From Euclidia mi (Eukaryota > Arthropoda > Insecta > Lepidoptera > Erebidae), in assembly GCA_944739405.2 (NCBI GenBank), contig OX123182.2:18983326-19047325 (forward strand): DNA of 64,000 nt, in the 5' to 3' direction. The translations under genes and the position numbers were made by a program. Shown here in pieces: positions 1-10,145 of this stretch (within the stretch, counting starts at the first letter, position 1; every line of letters begins with the position of its first letter). The notes below the pieces were generated by a model that ran no database searches, had not been told where the DNA came from, and worked only from the letters and a program-made list of their open reading frames with translations.

Positions 1-490
1 GCTTTTGTTTGCAGCACCGCTCGTGTGTTGATAAACAAGATAACAAATGGGTTTGAAACAAATTTCTTTAAAGAATCTAATTATTTACCTATCATTGTGT
101 TTATCTCGGGTACTCAGCTATTTCCATGCTGAACATCAAAGTCGCTGCAGCAGTAAAGTTCCATAAAAGCAAACAGCGTGACAGACGTTTACATTTATAA
201 CATTAGTTATACAAAACCTTTCCCACGTAGTCCACGTACGAACAACAGGTGCTATTAGCTGACTAATAATATACTATCTGAAGCAAATGTTCGTTGTCAT
301 TTTCAATAAAAAGTTTGTGATATGGGTGAGCCTCATGGGCACACATGAACATTACCGGGCTTATATATTATTATAGAAATAATAATGTAACACTTTGAAA
401 GAAGGATATTTATATGCAGTTTTACCTGTTTAAATAAATTGTCGACATCTGCGTTATTATTATCTGTTTTAATTTTAAAATTATATCATA
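1..490. other. AT-rich stretch, no gene seen
   Basis: No open frame with protein-like composition, no repeat match elsewhere in the window and no RNA gene were recognised here. Confidence 0.4.
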
Positions 491-582
491 CTAAGGCATA
501 GGTAGGTCATGTTTTCTAGATCGTGCTATTGTTTCGTTACCGATAAAGGTATATAAGGCCAAGAAAATTCAAATATTGTTAG

Positions 583-741
583 TCTTCAGCAAGCCTTCAA
601 CTGAAGCTCATAGTACAAAGTCTCCAACAGAGGCTAGTTCAACAGAGTCTTCGAACGGAGCTCAGAGTTCACAGTCTCCAACAGAGACTATAAACCAGTA
701 CAACAGTAGATATGGTTTAATTTATAGTTATCCCATCTAGC
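583..741 (+). CDS. possible last exon of a Ser/Thr/Glu-rich repeat protein (speculative)
   Basis: An open frame without an ATG runs from about 495 to a TAG at 739-741. From about 590 it contains four imperfect 27-base (9-codon) units, with cores of the type PSTEAHSTK, SPTEASSTE and SSNGAQSSQ. Mutations have kept the 27-base period in frame, which is unusual for a random tandem repeat. A plausible 3' splice site (pyrimidine-rich, ending tcttcag) sits directly before the repeats at about 583. No AATAAA follows within 200 bases and no upstream exon was found. It could be the final exon of a mucin-like secreted or nuclear protein, or an untranslated minisatellite. I do not recognise the protein. 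Confidence 0.25.
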
Positions 742-1282
742 TGTCCTTCTAGAACAATGCAGATCAAATGGTCTAACGCTTCCAGCGTTAACATCCTACT
801 ACTTAGGTGAGAGGTGCCATGAATGAGACAAAATTTTATAATGATAGATATTGGGAAATGTATTGGAAATAATTAAAAAACTTTCATTTATTTATCAAAT
901 ATATTTATTTAATTTAGGAAAATTATTGAAAACCCCCTTGTTCTCCTATCAATCGAGTGAAAAAGTCAAATTAAAAAATAGTTCGTTATGTCCCCTTCAT
1001 GACTGGATAGTTTTGAGTGGGACATGGTTAGTAGGCTGGAGCGTTCATGTATGAAAAATATTTTTTTTTTAGATATTACTTTGTAATAGGGGGGAAATTG
1101 TGCATTATATTATAGTAAAAATAAATGTGATTTTTCAATTAATTTGGCCAACATCTTCTGCCTCCGCACTGACCTCAAAAATCTAAATTTAACCCAAAAA
1201 GAGTAGTACACATTTTACAACATATTGAGCTTAGTTTGATAGTATATGGGTGATAAATAACATACAAACTTTAATTAAGACA

Positions 1283-1288
1283 TTTATT
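1283..1288 (-). promoter_or_regulatory. polyadenylation signal of the 1347-3514 gene
   Basis: TTTATT on the plus strand is AATAAA on the coding strand, about 60 bases downstream of the stop codon. Confidence 0.35.
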
Positions 1289-1346
1289 ATAGAACTGCAA
1301 TCAACAATACTGTGGCAAATGAAGAAAAAAAATCAAACAATGTATA

Positions 1347-3514
1347 TTAATTTGCTTTAAAATCTCTTTTTGTCTCAAATTTGGGCATTATGCTCCGGGA
1401 TTCCAGTTTGGCTTTTATTGCACCTAATCGTGCCTTTTCCGTGCATTGAGACGTGGCTGCCTCTCTCGGCACTTTTACAGCTCGTTCTACTGCTTGAGTA
1501 TGGCACGGAAGCCTTAAAAAGGTCAGTTTATCCGCATCCCCAGTTTCGACGACGTTCTGAATTTGTTGGTCAGAAAAGTTTTTCAATATAGGGGGTTCCG
1601 TTATTTTTTCCTGCCAATTTATTAAATCGATGTATGTTGAAGCATTAAAATTTATACAAGGCAACTCAAACAGTCTAGTTGGTGAGGTTTGCTGCGTACT
1701 ATGTGCTTTTAATACGCGCCTGGCAGCTAGTTCCCGAATATGTTTCTTGTCATCAGTTAACATTGCAAGAAGCATATTCTCCGGATGCGCAAAGTAGCAA
1801 TTTCGTTGTATAACAGGATCGATTATCTTTTTAAGATCTTCTGACAGGTATCTGGAGGCCGAAATTATGTAGAAAAGATGCCGCGTTCCATCCTTGCAGG
1901 AGGGTTTATTTTTAATTAGGAACCAAGATGGTGCGTAAACTTTGACAACAAATGTTGCCTGTATTGTCAGTTTCTCTGATGGTGTTTCGGTCGCTACATA
2001 TAAACGCAATATTCTGTTGGCACGTGTGACCCAACGGGCATGTGAAAGTTTTCCGGGGGATTTATTTGATAGATCTTCTGGGAAAATACCTGTAAGTACC
2101 GCTGTGACAATTTTATGTAAGTATTGTTGATCTGTACTCAAATCTGTGGCCATTTCTGTAAGCATCTGTCCTTCGATAGGTTGGAAATATTTTACAGGCA
2201 ATTGTTCACAGGTCTCTAGAGCTTCTCCCAAGGGTCCAGAGAAAGACTTAGGTCCCGAAGTACACCAGTCTAGATGAAGAAACAAGTGTCGCAAAGGCAG
2301 TTCATTCATGTGCAGCAAACAAACTATCCACTGAAGTGGTTTTTGTAGTCTTTTCTCGAACAATCTTATAACACCACCATTATTTCCAGTATTCACGTTT
2401 GTGCCATCGCAACCAATTGCCATAAGTTCTTGCAGAAGTATTTGTTCACGTGACAGAAACTCTGCTATGGAGCTTTCTATTCCTTTGGCTGTCCCAACAT
2501 TAGGTACCACGTATCCAAGATAAATTGATCCAGGCTCTTGAATTAGTGAGATGTGTTCCTCGACCGTCAAAGTCCTGTAGCATTTGCCACTTTTTTAATA
2601 ATCTTAGCAGTTTTATCTTTCCTCCCATCAAAGTACAAAGCATTAAGTTCTGGAATAGTCACCTCATTCAATAACTTATTCCTTGTTTTAGTTCTCTGTC
2701 TGCGTAATTTATGTCTGTCAATAACATCAATATCAGAACCAATGTCGAACAAGACAGATGATGCAATAGCAGCTGCAGCTCTGTCAGATACTCCGTACCT
2801 GTCACATGTCTTCGAAAGCGTCGGCAAATCTATGTGTGAGGATTGTTTCCTTTTCACTTGGGAAACTTCTTCGATTTCGGTGTTATCTGATGTTGATGAC
2901 GTTGCTGAAGAAGTACTAACATTTAAAACAGCCACCGGCGATGTACTCGTGTTCGATGTCACATTTTGGCGATTCTCTCGTTCAAGTTTCCGTTTTAAAG
3001 TGTTTTGCAACTTCTTAATGACGACTGGGTCGATACCGCCGATTATCATACTTCGACACGTTCTTTGATCAACTAAAAAGGTTTTCTCTTGTTTAGGAAC
3101 CTTTTTATCCTTTGGACAGGTGCACTGAACGATCTCTTTGCATTTGCATGCTGAAATATCAAAAAGTAACTTACTGCTTTGCCGAAATATCTCTAATTTA
3201 TCTTCAGAGAGTCGCTGCACAGATTTAAGTAAATTTTTGTATTTTAAATGATAGGCTTTTAACATTTGTTTGACTCTTGTTCGTGTTACCGTAGGAATAG
3301 ATGCAGTACGCCATATATTTTCTATCCTGGACGACACTATATCTGCTATTTCCGTAAAACTTGGCTCTTTCGCCGTTTCTAACTCCAATTTTCGTTGATG
3401 TCTTGTCCATTCATATAACTTTATAACATCGCCATAAGTAGGTAGAACATTGTCTTTTAAGTCACAAATATCCCCTAAAACAGGGCATTTAAACACACTC
3501 CGAGTTCTCTGCAT
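1347..3514 (-). pseudogene. multicopy arthropod transposon-like protein, split by one frameshift
   Basis: Two minus-strand frames follow each other. The first, 3514-2567, starts with ATG and has a Cys-rich patch (CKCKEIVQCTC), a Ser/Thr-rich linker and a basic RQRTKTRNK segment. The second, 2570-1347, has no ATG and begins directly where the first stops. It contains GCDGTNVNTG, an HMNELPLRHL histidine motif and a C-terminal MPKFETKRDF. Together they give about 720 residues, matching an uncharacterised family that I recall as multicopy in many arthropods and believe to be transposon-derived. I cannot name the superfamily. A single-base indel at about 2567-2575 separates the halves. A minus-strand AATAAA lies at 1288-1283, about 60 bases past the stop. 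Shadow frames on the plus strand are ignored. Confidence 0.6.
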
Positions 3515-3975
3515 GCTTTAAAAGAATTACGATAGTTAAATATGGCCGGCACGTAACTGATGCGAGCGAGAAACAACAGCGCACTGAGCGTCGTAACGAG
3601 ACGCGACAAGTGGCGCTAACCACTACCCCCCCCCCCGCGCTACCTCACTCCCCTTATACTAAATTATAGACCCGAATTCCCTCTTGAATTCGTAATAAAT
3701 CAAAAATAGGCTAAAATATTATAAGTTTTTTCACAAAAAAATTATCAATTCATCAGCATTTATTATATTTATACTGCGTCAAAACAGGTACTAAAATAGT
3801 GTATTTTATAAATTTCAATGACATTGCGGAGGCTCTTACCGTAAACCAAATCAAATAATATTTTTTATGGTTCAATTTGGACTGAAAACGCACTATATTT
3901 TTGCTATTAGATAGCCGTGTAACGAAAAAAAAAATTTCACTCCACCCTAATGGTTAGTCATGAAAGGGACGTATA

Positions 3976-4690
3976 AAGTTGTATCAAATTTACATCGTTA
4001 GGTACAGATATATTATAACATGATAGTTACCTAATACAATCTACATACCTCTTCATACTATATTTTATATAATTACGCTTATATTATGAGATCAGTTTAA
4101 TATTTCGTTAATAATATAATGGTACATCCATTACTAATGACATTGGTTCGGCGATACACCGAAACCGATTAGGGTTCTAAGCGACTTGGGAAGGATTAAT
4201 GGATGGACTGTATTAAGGCGAGTTCTGGGTCGCCTAGAAAGGAATAAGGGAAGAGGAGGTGATTGAGTGGGTATAGGATATTTCCAGGATGGAAGGCACT
4301 TACCTTATACAGCCTTCTTCGTTTCTTCTCCTCCTGGTGTTTTCACTTCACTCACGAGCGGGTTTTCCTTGGTGGAAGCGGTAAATCACATACAGCGGTG
4401 CGGCGCGGAGCGGTATCGAGACGGCGTTCTTAGCGAGCGGAATGTTCGAGACTGTCACTCGCGTTCACGATCGCGTCGACGAATCAGGCGATGGCAGTGC
4501 CTCTTCCAGGGAGAGGGAAAGAGAGGGACGGAAATATGATATCGCTCGCACTAGACAAGCGTGGAACGATTCATGTTGATGCGATTAGTTGTAGATAGGA
4601 AGGTAGATGGCGCTACCAGACATAAATTACAAAAAAAAATAAAGATTCCTTTAACACCACATTTTTCATTGGCCCATTTCTGACAAAGTT
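3976..4690. other. unassigned stretch with a GC-rich core
   Basis: The stretch is AT-rich at first and becomes notably CG-rich at about 4380-4540. The only sizeable frame (4267-4539, 90 codons) lacks protein-like features. No repeat or RNA gene was recognised. Confidence 0.35.
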
Positions 4691-4694
4691 TATA

Positions 4695-6564
4695 CTAAAA
4701 CCAATCTTCTTTACTGGATGAAAATTTCTGCTTACAGACACAACATAAATCCTTTTTGGTGGTTGGCAGCTTTCTTAATTTTTGCAAGGGTTCATTATCC
4801 CGATCAGATAAATCATCACTTGAATCTAAGTCAGATATTGTTTGATCACTCTCACTTGATGATTCAACGGGTATCTTGGCTTTTTTAATAATTTTCTTCT
4901 TCTGCTTGCTTTCTTTTTTCTTACTGCCTTTTTTCTCTTTATCAGACAATAAATTTTTGAAAATGTCTTTCACATGTGTCTTATCTGTGATGCCTTGTTT
5001 TGTATTTTACAGATTTGTTAAAGATTCTGCAAGGAGTCTGTCTTTTTCTCGCATTGAGGTAATTATTTTAGTTGTAATTTTTCTATTGGACTGCTTTTGT
5101 AAATTTTTGCGAGGTGGTGCCTTAGGAAACGGGTGAACCATTTACCTTTTCTGGACTAAGAACAGCCGATGTCGATGGCACAGGATGATTGTATATGGAA
5201 TCTAAGGCGGTGGTTGACAATAAAGATTCACTTGTGTTGGACTGAAGCAGATTTGGTAGCTCATTGCCATTATCCAAAGAAATTGGTAGCGTAGAAGATT
5301 CGAGCTCAACATTGTCGCCTTTTTGCTGGTTGACTTCAGCCGATGAATGAATGCTTTGAGTATCTGGGTCCAAAGGACGATCAGTGATTGCGGATGGGAG
5401 GAAGTCATCATCAGTAAAAACATTGGTGTTTAATGGATAAATACCAGTGTTTTTGAATCCCGAAGTTATGTTTTGCATGTTGAATGCTGAATAATAAGCA
5501 TTTTTTGCAAATTCGGCAACATTGTAGATCGTGACACATTTTCGTGGATTAGAAGTCATCCAGTCGTTCATTGAACATCTATATCGTGATTTGAATGGGC
5601 CGAAAACCGTAACATCTAATGGTTGTAGCCGATGACTACAGTGAGGTGGAAATGTCAGCATTATTAAATTATTTTCTCGAGCAAATAATATAATATTAAT
5701 ATTAATGTGCGTTTTATGGCTGTCTAAAACTATCAATGCAGGTTCATCCTTTGAAGGTTTGACGTAATAAACGAAATATTTTAACGCTTCCAAGAAACAA
5801 TCTTCAGTTATCTAACCCGACTGATTGGCTAAACCTAAAGCTCCATTAGGTCCATTTTGTAACATGTGGGATTTAAAGTGTGCTCGTGGAAATATGAAAA
5901 CTGGAGGAATACTGCCACCTGCAGCATTTGCAAAAGCCAACATTGTCACGAGAGCTCCACGCTCTGCGGAAGTAACCTGGCTAACACGTTTGAGTCCTGC
6001 TTCAGCAACGACTTTCGGAGCACTGACAACCGTGGTACATCCTGTTTCGTCAGTGTTCCAAATCATGTTGGGCTGGAGTTGGTACTTTAGGTAGCAGTTT
6101 TCTAAATTGTTAAAAAAGTTTGTGACGTTAACTTTATTGAAAGACGTTGTCCGTGCCAAAGAGGTATTTTCAGGCTTCCTTACACTGAGTATTTTTTGCC
6201 TTTTCAAGAATTTTTTTAACCAATCTTGTGTAGCTATTTGATTTTCTTGCCACTTAACTGGAGCAATTCCTAATTTAACAGCGTACTGGTATGCTAATTT
6301 TCTAACCTCAGTAGTTGTGAGGCGGTGACACATCTTAGAGGAGATCTTTAAATACTCTGATAACATATGCTCCTGCTCCACACTAAAAATTCGACGATTA
6401 CCTATATTTGGAACATATTGAAAATCTTGATCTTCATTTTGTTTCGCTTTAATGACAAGTCTGCCTAGATGCGATTTGTTAATATTATAAGTATTTACTA
6501 CAGATCTCAAAGTCATTTTCTTTTCGACCACTTCCTTGACGGCTTCTTCGATTTTTTTTTGCAT
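4695..6564 (-). pseudogene. pogo/Tigger-type transposase (Tc1/mariner superfamily), broken
   Basis: The frame 6564-5812 starts with ATG. It has an N-terminal psq-like helix-turn-helix (residues about 1-40), a CENP-B-type DNA-binding domain (about 55-130) and the first catalytic Asp in WNTDETG near residue 170. A TAG at 5814-5812 stops it, but the same frame continues from 5811 with the second Asp in VLDSHKTH (about 5735) and the third in LQPLDV (about 5620), 35 residues apart, as expected for pogo-like DDE_1 transposases. The codon before ITEDCF suggests TGG to TAG. The frame ends at 5122. A shifted frame carries basic residues, and 4973-4695 encodes an acidic Ser-rich tail with a CxxC pair, so at least one more indel exists. 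An A9 run at 6552-6560 also separates the ATG from a basic PPKKRQRV stretch in another frame. The copy cannot be active. Confidence 0.85.
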
Positions 6565-6599
6565 CTACCCTCTGTCTTTTCTTCGGAGGTATCTTTAAG

Positions 6600-7088
6600 T
6601 TTAACCTATAAAAATTAAAATTAGCAATGTAAAGTTAATTCCACCATCATGCGAAGCAATCTAGAAGATCAGCAATCGAGTCTTGAAAGGGACAGTTTTG
6701 AAAGGGACGTCCCTTTCAAGACCATTTGAATTGTCCCAAACAAGACAAACATGCATTTTCAAACATAACCTCACAGTAAAAAATATTGTCAAGCAAGTTT
6801 ACATTTTTATGCACTCACCTTTTAGGCAATATAACTACGTAACAATTTTGAATACGGGCACTTTCAAACACTGTAATAATAATCTAATACGCGAATCTTA
6901 AAAACCTTAAATAAATTACTTTTGAGCACAAAAATATTCAACAAAGCTTCGCCATTTTTGAACGTTTGACAACTAAGTGACAGTAGCGTGAATATTCACT
7001 ATGAATTAGTGTTGTCACATTGTAAAAATCAAAAATCGACTATGACGTTCTAATCGAGATTAATTCGATTTGTCCCTTTCAAAACCTG
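6600..7088. repeat. cluster of a TTGAAAGGGAC motif upstream of the pogo gene
   Basis: TTGAAAGGGAC occurs at 6683-6693 and 6698-6708 and is inverted at 6709-6719, forming a perfect local hairpin. It occurs inverted again at about 7072-7082, and as TGAAAGGGAC at about 3961-3970. These could be transposase binding sites or degraded element ends. I could not pair them into one clear set of termini for the pogo element. Confidence 0.4.
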
Positions 7089-7089
7089 A

Positions 7090-7351
7090 CCCTTTCATAG
7101 CACTTTCCCCCTATTATATAACGGGTCGATATCACATTAAATTTAAAAATATTGGTAAAATACCTTATATTATCAGGCCATGTCAGAGGGCATTCGGCGG
7201 TTTGAATACTCCAACACCAGAGTTGGCCACACAGTCAAATGAAAAGACAAAAATACTCAGAGATGTCCCATCAAAATCTAGATCAAAACACTCAAAAGGT
7301 CTTTGCAAGTTAGACCCATGTTCTTGGAAGTCTCCCAAAGGAACATATTAA
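7090..7351 (+). CDS. possible host C-terminal exon (Lys-rich, Cys/Trp end)
   Basis: An open plus-strand frame ends with TAA at 7349-7351 after a C-terminus reading KGLCKLDPCSWKSPKGTY. A possible acceptor (ccctttcatag) precedes it at about 7099. The composition (balanced hydrophobic and basic residues, paired Cys, Trp, Pro) looks more like protein than neighbouring random frames do. The frame's first codon at 7070 is not ATG, so the coding start must be an upstream exon if this is real. No poly(A) signal close by and no upstream exon were identified. I do not recognise the protein. It could also be a chance frame. Confidence 0.25.
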
Positions 7352-7780
7352 TTTCACAACAAAATATAGAGGATAAGCCGTGATATAAAACAACATTATA
7401 ATAATTAGTATATTCCTTACTGTAATATTTATATAACTCAGTCATAATATTTTTTCTAAATAGCTAGTGAATCGTATTCAGCAAAATGAAAGAATTTTTC
7501 GCTTTTTACTTTATTTTCTTTTCACTAATTGCCACACAAATAAGTATGAAGTAATTTATATGGGTAGAGAAAATAACAAGATAATTACGTCTCAGTTGGG
7601 AACATGATTATCATAATTAAGATATTTATAATGAATTCCGAAAGAAAATGGTGATAATTATCTTATTTGCGGTTCTATTCACGTAGGTTTATAGACCATA
7701 TTAAATCAGATCTAGATAAATTATGTTGTTTCATGTCTCCCTTATTCTAAAAAATATTTCATTAACAATGATGGAGTATG
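7352..7780. other. AT-rich stretch, nothing recognised
   Basis: No coding, RNA or repeat feature could be supported. Confidence 0.4.
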
Positions 7781-7935
7781 CTTGAACGCACTAACCTTAG
7801 GAATTACTGCGGTCCCATTTGAAAAATTCTTTCGGTGTTACGTAGCCCGTTTATCGAGGCAGGCTATATGCTTTATAACATCACACTATGAGCCACAGGA
7901 GTCTTAAATAACGCAGGTGTAATCGCGGGCTCATG
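7781..7935 (-). repeat. dispersed repeat family A, antisense copy
   Basis: The complement matches the repeat at 42150-42366 in order: a cgcgggttacacc-type start, then gatgttat, a 'cctcgataaa' block, 'gaaagaatttttcaaat' and the 'gcgttcaa' end. A third, more diverged copy lies at 25745-25872. I know this family as common in lepidopteran genomes; whether it is a SINE, a LINE tail or a non-autonomous Helitron is not settled by the sequence here. Confidence 0.6.
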
Positions 7936-8985
7936 TAATAAATTATAAAGGTCCGGTTAAAAGTTTCGAGAAATCGGCACTGTTTCAAGTAACATTTGTT
8001 TCAAATCCCCTCGGTCTCGGGGGACCTTTTAACCGTTAGCTAGTTGGTAATGTGGCTGTTCAACCACTTTCCAGCGCCCGCTGACGTGTCAACTCGCATC
8101 AGTGGCCTAAGTCACGCGGTTATGGAGTTCTAGCTGCCATGTGACAAAAATCGTAAAAAGTAAGTATTTATTAACTACAGATATAGTATATATCGACTCA
8201 TCCGTAGAACAAAGTCCGATCTGCATGGATCGCAATTTTCAGTAGGGGCTGTAGAAGTTTTTGACTTGTGTAACTCTTTATAAATCTTATAACGATAGAC
8301 TTAAAATTAAGGTTTTTTGGTATATTACTATAACATCCCAGCCTAATTAAATGCTCTATAGTGTATGTTTCTAGTCCTTTTATTGTACGAGATAGTGGGT
8401 TACATATCAACCTAGGACGTTTTATGGCGGAAGAGCGAGAGTCCGTGGTGAACATCGTGCGTTGTTTTGCGGAAACGTTTGGTTTAAAAGACGTTCTATG
8501 TCAACAAAGGTTGATTTTTGTTGGAATTTTTCATCCCTCCTTCCCTAGTGACCCGTCCTTTGTGAATAATATAAAACATAAAATTAAATCCAATGTAATT
8601 TTTTTTATAGGAAGGTCTTAAAATAGTTGACAGAACTTTAGGTGGCAAAGATTAGACTTCTTGCATGCATGAGTAATTATAATTTTACTAACTAGACACG
8701 TCGTGTAATAGTCGGAGTAATTATATTTACTAATTTAAAAATAAACAAACTGTGTACGTATGTGCTTATGTTTATTTATATTTACGTATAATCGTATATA
8801 CTTATTTAAAAGTCATCAATTTGTATGTATATTACAGAACAATTAATAGCCAATAAATGACAAATTCTATCACAAAATTGCAAGTACGTACCTATCTACA
8901 CTGGAGTTCGGGCTTCACGAGCACTCACAAAGTTATTTTATAAGGAACTACTTAATATAAAGTAAAATTATGACTACAAACATAT
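7936..8985. other. non-coding stretch
   Basis: An 86-codon frame (8361-8621, plus) and an overlapping 85-codon frame (minus) share the same bases, and neither has recognisable domains. Otherwise the stretch is AT-rich with no repeat found. Confidence 0.35.
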
Positions 8986-8987
8986 TT

Positions 8988-9115
8988 ATCATCACCTAAA
9001 CCTAAAGACATCCACTGCTGGACATGGCCTCCCCAAAGTCTGTCCACACAACTCCAATCATGTGCCGCCTGAATTCCACCGCTTCCTGCGAACTTAACCC
9101 AATATCTTCTTCTTT
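8988..9115 (-). repeat. antisense LINE 3'-tail fragment
   Basis: The 'catccactgctggacatggcctccc' type sequence is the complement of the aggcc-tatgtccagcagtgga tail seen at the end of the RTE-type LINE at 17785. The rest of the element is absent. Confidence 0.45.
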
Positions 9116-9985
9116 ATAATATTATACACGGTGGAAAAAGACCCATCACCAAGCCGAAGTCTACTCGTTTTACACATCTTGCTAAGTCCTATTTAGCGAA
9201 ACAATACCTCGGAAACGATTTTTTTGTAGACACATTTTATAAGCTGCTATGTAAAGTACGCGCGTGCAATTCTCGAGATACTTACCTATACAAGGAAAGG
9301 TATCTATATATAATTAAAAATTGTATGGTAACTTTGAGCCTCAATATCTCCTGAAGCAGTAATTTCCAAGGTATGGTGCCGAAGTAAAGAATTTTCGTTA
9401 AGGGCCTTTTTACACCTCGTATAAGAATAACAACAATCTTACATCGCTTTTACCTAGACGTGGTGCACAATATTAACTAAATAATAGTAAAATACAACTA
9501 AACATTAACAAAATTGAAAATCGAGTACTCATACTCTTTTTAGTACTTAGCTAAACTAGTCTACTAAGCAGAGCCTGGGTTCTAAGGCATAAAGTCGTGG
9601 CTGCCACCCGGGTAACGTTGAGACCATTATAATGAAACATTTCAGTGCTTACTCTACATAAATAACTTAAGCAGCACATGATCATTAGGTCTTAATATAT
9701 TTGAAACACACTTTTCATTGTATCATCTATAACGATATTGTGCCTGTCAGGCCGGCTCCGCCTGCCCTTCCTTTAGAATTATACTTTTATCCTGTCTCAC
9801 CCATGCATACATTCAATTCAATTCATCAATCTAGCAACAACATAATATAACCCAAAATGAGTTAAAACAGCATCAGCAGGAACATAGTTTGGCATACTTC
9901 AATTTTCTCGCAGTGACTGTCGCTGTGAGCTGTAGTAAATGGCAGACTACTTAAAAGTATGTCTTAATTTTTTGTATTATTAGGG
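9116..9985. other. non-coding stretch, nothing recognised
   Basis: No supported coding frame, RNA gene or internal repeat. Confidence 0.35.
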
Positions 9986-9989
9986 CATA

Positions 9990-10145
9990 ATATTATATCA
10001 TATGTCGAATCAGCATGTATGTATTTACAAAAATACTACATTTATCCGTTTTCCAGTTAACATAATACAAATTCTGCTTATTTTGGAATTAGATGATGTT
10101 GTGTGCATGTGGTAGAGTATTTTTATCTTTATTTATTAGTAGGAA
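9990..10145 (+). repeat. SINE family B, 5'-truncated copy
   Basis: The body 'atgtatgtatttacaaaaa', the 'gattagatgatgttgtgtgcatgtggtagag' block and a T/A-rich tail match the 3' part of the copies at 25968-26190 and 59893-59990. Confidence 0.55.

Larger units (their letters stand above)
993..3971 (-). mobile_element. putative DNA transposon enclosing the 1347-3514 gene
   Basis: The broken gene at 1347-3514 is flanked by a short inverted repeat. The plus strand reads GTCCCCTTCATGACT at about 990-1005, and the complement of the region ending near 3970 reads GTCCCTTTCATGACT. The bases outside are compatible with a TA duplication, but one terminal base differs between the ends, so the boundaries are approximate. 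Non-coding DNA of about 350 bp (left) and 450 bp (right) lies between the ends and the gene. The inverted repeat is short and contains a decamer that also occurs near the pogo element, so the link to this gene is inferred from position. Confidence 0.35.

Noticed and set aside
3624..3641. C-run near 3630 as a regulatory G-quadruplex
   Set aside because: A single homopolymer-like C tract without the four-tract pattern; likely a simple sequence.
8198..8621. Overlapping 85/86-codon frames on both strands
   Set aside because: Neither has recognisable motifs, splice context or a repeat match; coding status cannot be supported.
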